Assembly: GCA_040226215.1 (NCBI GenBank) | Contig: JAVKFF010000205.1 | Coordinates: 1 to 34,878 of the forward strand | Reading direction: 5' to 3' | Source: JAVKFF01 sp040226215 | GTDB taxonomy: Bacteria > Pseudomonadota > Alphaproteobacteria > DSM-16000 > Inquilinaceae | DNA length: 34,878 bases | Shown here: piece by piece, positions 32,893 to 34,878 of the stretch | Layout: each line of letters starts with the position of its first letter | How positions within the stretch are numbered: position 1 is the first letter of the stretch | The notes under the pieces: generated by a model | Database searches by the model: none | What the model saw: only the letters and a program-made list of their open reading frames with translations | Told to the model about the DNA's origin: nothing | Position numbers and translations under genes: made by a program

Positions 32893-32959
32893 AATGCGTC
32901 TCTCGCTTGAAAGGGGTGCAACCGGCCACGCGGCGCTTCAGCGGCGCGTTCGCGTCTCT

Positions 32960-32974
32960 TGGCATGCCTGTTGC
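32960..32974 (+). promoter_or_regulatory. Sigma-54 promoter of the second long repeat-protein gene
   Basis: TGGCATGCCTGTTGC has the invariant GG (-24) and GC (-12) with correct spacing and differs from the consensus TGGCACG-N4-TTGC only by T for C at position 6. It lies 71 bp before the ATG at 33046. It matches the promoter of the first long gene in type, which supports shared control. Confidence 0.78.
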
Positions 32975-33045
32975 GCGGCCTCCCGTGCGCTCCGCCGATC
33001 GGGCGGAGTGAACGACGAACGCAAGAAGCGCGAACGGAGGACAGT

Positions 33046-34878
33046 ATGCGCAAGCTGCTTCTCACCTCGGCGAGCATCGGTGCCATGGCAGCACTGTTGC
33101 CGGCCTGGGCGGCAGCCCAGGACTACATCGCTCAGTCGACGGTCAGCGTCGACGGCGACGTGGTGGACAACGGCCCCGTGTCCGATGCGGACAGCGAGCG
33201 GCTGAACGAGATCGACAATTCCTACGACTACACCGACGGCCTACACCAGGCGCAGCAGAACAACGGTTCGCTGAACGCCATGCAGATTGGCACCGACGTG
33301 ATGGTCAATGTCGATGCGACCGACGACGACCCGGACGTGCTCAGCGACGTCACGGTGTCGGGCGGGCTCGACAACAACGGCACCGTCTCCCAGGGTCCGG
33401 CCTACAGCTATGACCCGGACCGCGAGAACCGGATCGACGACCAGTCCTTCGACGAGGCCGATGGCCTGTTCTCGGTCCAGCAGAACAATGGCGACACCAA
33501 CGTCATGGGCATCGGCACCTCGGTGGTCGCCATGACCGAGAACGACGAGATCGGAACCGTCACCCAGAACGTCGACGTGACGGGTCCGGATCCCGACAAC
33601 CCGGCCGACCCCTGGCTCGATGCCGATGGTGACGGCGATCTTTGGGCGCTCGATCTGGGCGACGTTCAGCGCGACAACGTCATCGAGGACAGCTTCAACG
33701 GCTTCGACGGCGTCGCCAATGTCCAGCAGAACAATGGCAGCCAGAACCTGATGGGCATCGGCACCTCGGTCGTCGGCGCCGAGGGCGCGGACATCGAGGA
33801 GGTCGAGCAGACCGTCTCCTCGGCCGGCGGCTATGACGACGATCCCTTCGACCAGAACGACCATGTCGGCCAGATCGACGGGATCGCCACCACCGACTGG
33901 GGCAGCGACCGGTCCAACCGCATCGCCGACAGCTTCCGGGATGGCGAGGGCTGGCTGAACGTCCAGCAGAACAACGGCAACGTCAACGCCATGTCGATGG
34001 CCAACGGTCTGCTCGGGCAGGCCGAGGATCTGACGGCCGACAGCGAGGCGGACGCGGTGACGCAGACCGTCAGCTCCGGCGGGTCGGTCACCGACGTCTA
34101 TGCCGACAATGCCCCGTTCGGCCATATCGATCCGGCGCGCGACAACGCGATCGTCGAGGGCACGGCCGAGGATTCGGGCGGCGTGTTCAACGTCCAGCAG
34201 AACAATGGTGACCTCAACTCGATCTCGCAGTCGACCGCGGTGGTGGCCAGCGTCGGCGATGCCGACCGCATCGGCGATCTGACCCAGGACGTCGACACCA
34301 ACGGTTCGGTCAGCAACTTCACCGACGTGAACGAGTCGATCAGCGACTGGAACTCCCAGCGCGACAACGTCATCTCTGGCGACAGCTTCGACGGGTTCGA
34401 GGGTCTGAGCCAGGTGCAGCAGAACAACGGCGACGCCAACGTTCTGGGCGCCTCGATGGCGGTCTCGGCCATGGTGGACGATAGCGCCGGCCAGACCACG
34501 GAGGAATCCTTCGGCGACACGGTGCAGGACGTCTCGACCTACGGCCTTGTGCAGGATGTGGAGAACGTGGTCGACGTCCAGGATGGCGAGCGGCCCGGCG
34601 AGCGGTCGAACATCGTCGAGGACGCCTATGAGGACGGCTTCGACGGCGCCGCGGTGGCCCAGCAGAACAACGGCTCGGCCAACGTCATCGGCTCCGGCGT
34701 CGCCATCCAGGTGGCCGACATGACCGACATCGACGGCAATCTGGAGGAGCTCGACCAGGACGTCACCACCGAGGGCGTGGTCAACTTCCAGAACCAGGGC
34801 GGCAACAACGCCTGGTTCGAGGGCAGCCTCAGCGACCGCGACAACCTTGTCTCCGACTCCTTCGAGGAGAGCGACGGG
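33046..34878 (+). CDS. Second giant secreted repeat protein, Fap-like amyloid subunit candidate (3' end outside window)
   Basis: From ATG 33046-33048 (CGGAGG 5 bases upstream) 611 codons are open to the end of the window, so the gene is incomplete here. The Sec signal MRKLLLTSASIGAMAALLPA (cleaved near WAAA-Q) is nearly the same as in the first long gene. Seven complete modules are present, with QQNNG starting at residues 70, 145, 227, 307, 384, 458 and 539, and an eighth is cut off. Each module corresponds in order to the same-numbered module of the first protein. Between modules 2 and 3 it has a DADGDGD loop of the calcium-binding type that is missing from the paralogue. It is very acidic, with no Cys seen. 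It is probably a second fibre subunit made under the same sigma-54 control. Confidence 0.8.
   Translation, partial: MRKLLLTSASIGAMAALLPAWAAAQDYIAQSTVSVDGDVVDNGPVSDADSERLNEIDNSYDYTDGLHQAQQNNGSLNAMQIGTDVMVNVDATDDDPDVLSDVTVSGGLDNNGTVSQGPAYSYDPDRENRIDDQSFDEADGLFSVQQNNGDTNVMGIGTSVVAMTENDEIGTVTQNVDVTGPDPDNPADPWLDADGDGDLWALDLGDVQRDNVIEDSFNGFDGVANVQQNNGSQNLMGIGTSVVGAEGADIEEVEQTVSSAGGYDDDPFDQNDHVGQIDGIATTDWGSDRSNRIADSFRDGEGWLNVQQNNGNVNAMSMANGLLGQAEDLTADSEADAVTQTVSSGGSVTDVYADNAPFGHIDPARDNAIVEGTAEDSGGVFNVQQNNGDLNSISQSTAVVASVGDADRIGDLTQDVDTNGSVSNFTDVNESISDWNSQRDNVISGDSFDGFEGLSQVQQNNGDANVLGASMAVSAMVDDSAGQTTEESFGDTVQDVSTYGLVQDVENVVDVQDGERPGERSNIVEDAYEDGFDGAAVAQQNNGSANVIGSGVAIQVADMTDIDGNLEELDQDVTTEGVVNFQNQGGNNAWFEGSLSDRDNLVSDSFEESDG

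Noticed and set aside
27971..34878. Repeat proteins as curli subunits, ice-nucleation proteins or RTX adhesins
   Set aside because: Modules are 70-82 residues with one QQNNG block each, not the short continuous repeats of curli or ice proteins, and lack the GGxGxD nonapeptides of RTX.

Overview
The window is GC-rich, densely coded chromosomal DNA. It most likely comes from an alphaproteobacterium of the Rhodospirillales type, living in a saline or otherwise osmotically variable habitat. This rests on codon usage, on the family types present (a ScfR/RamB-like XRE regulator, a CbrA-like symporter-kinase, an Ehu/Eut ectoine locus) and on the general gene style. No rRNA, tRNA, CRISPR array, IS element or phage gene was seen.

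Layout. 1-1666 (minus): start of a LivH/UrtB-type permease and its Tat-exported substrate-binding protein, which carries a one-base frameshift near its C-terminus. 1863-6966 (plus): a ScfR-like regulator with an unexpected HisKA-like segment, a single-domain response regulator, a small membrane protein, and a sodium:solute-symporter/histidine-kinase gene cut in two by an in-frame TAG. 6985-9207 (minus): a DUF4394 protein, an ECF sigma factor and an RskA-type anti-sigma factor. 9410-11774 (plus): a tandem DUF1428 protein, a YciI/DGPF protein and an ECF42-type sigma factor. 11753-12286 (minus): an unknown putative lipoprotein.

12395-23325 is an ectoine/5-hydroxyectoine uptake and breakdown locus. 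The ABC importer ehuB-C-D-A and a second minus-strand operon (ectoine hydrolase doeA/eutD, an M20 deacetylase, a second creatinase-like M24 protein) face eutB, eutC and a class III aminotransferase (doeD-like) on the plus strand. The usual AstE-type deacetylase (EutE/DoeB) is absent, and the M20 protein sits in its place.

24020 to the end of the window looks like the least ordinary part: a Fap-like functional-amyloid system. It contains a sigma-54 activator with no sensor domain, a FapF-like outer-membrane barrel with a Gln-rich coiled coil, and a periplasmic peptidoglycan-binding protein. It also holds two very long secreted repeat proteins (851 residues with 11 modules, and at least 611 residues with at least 7 modules, running off the window), built on an N-x-I-x-x-S-F...VQQNNG-x-x-N module of 70-82 residues. 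Between them lie a one-module mini-protein, a Tat-exported C39-like protease (FapD-like) and a secreted protein with a textbook double-glycine cleavage motif. Both long genes are preceded by a good -24/-12 sigma-54 promoter with an inverted repeat about 80 bp upstream. A plausible reading is that the activator switches on the sigma-54 promoters, the repeat proteins are exported to the periplasm, the C39 protease processes the double-glycine protein, and the barrel lets the subunits reach the cell surface to form fibres. The fibre function is inferred, not shown.
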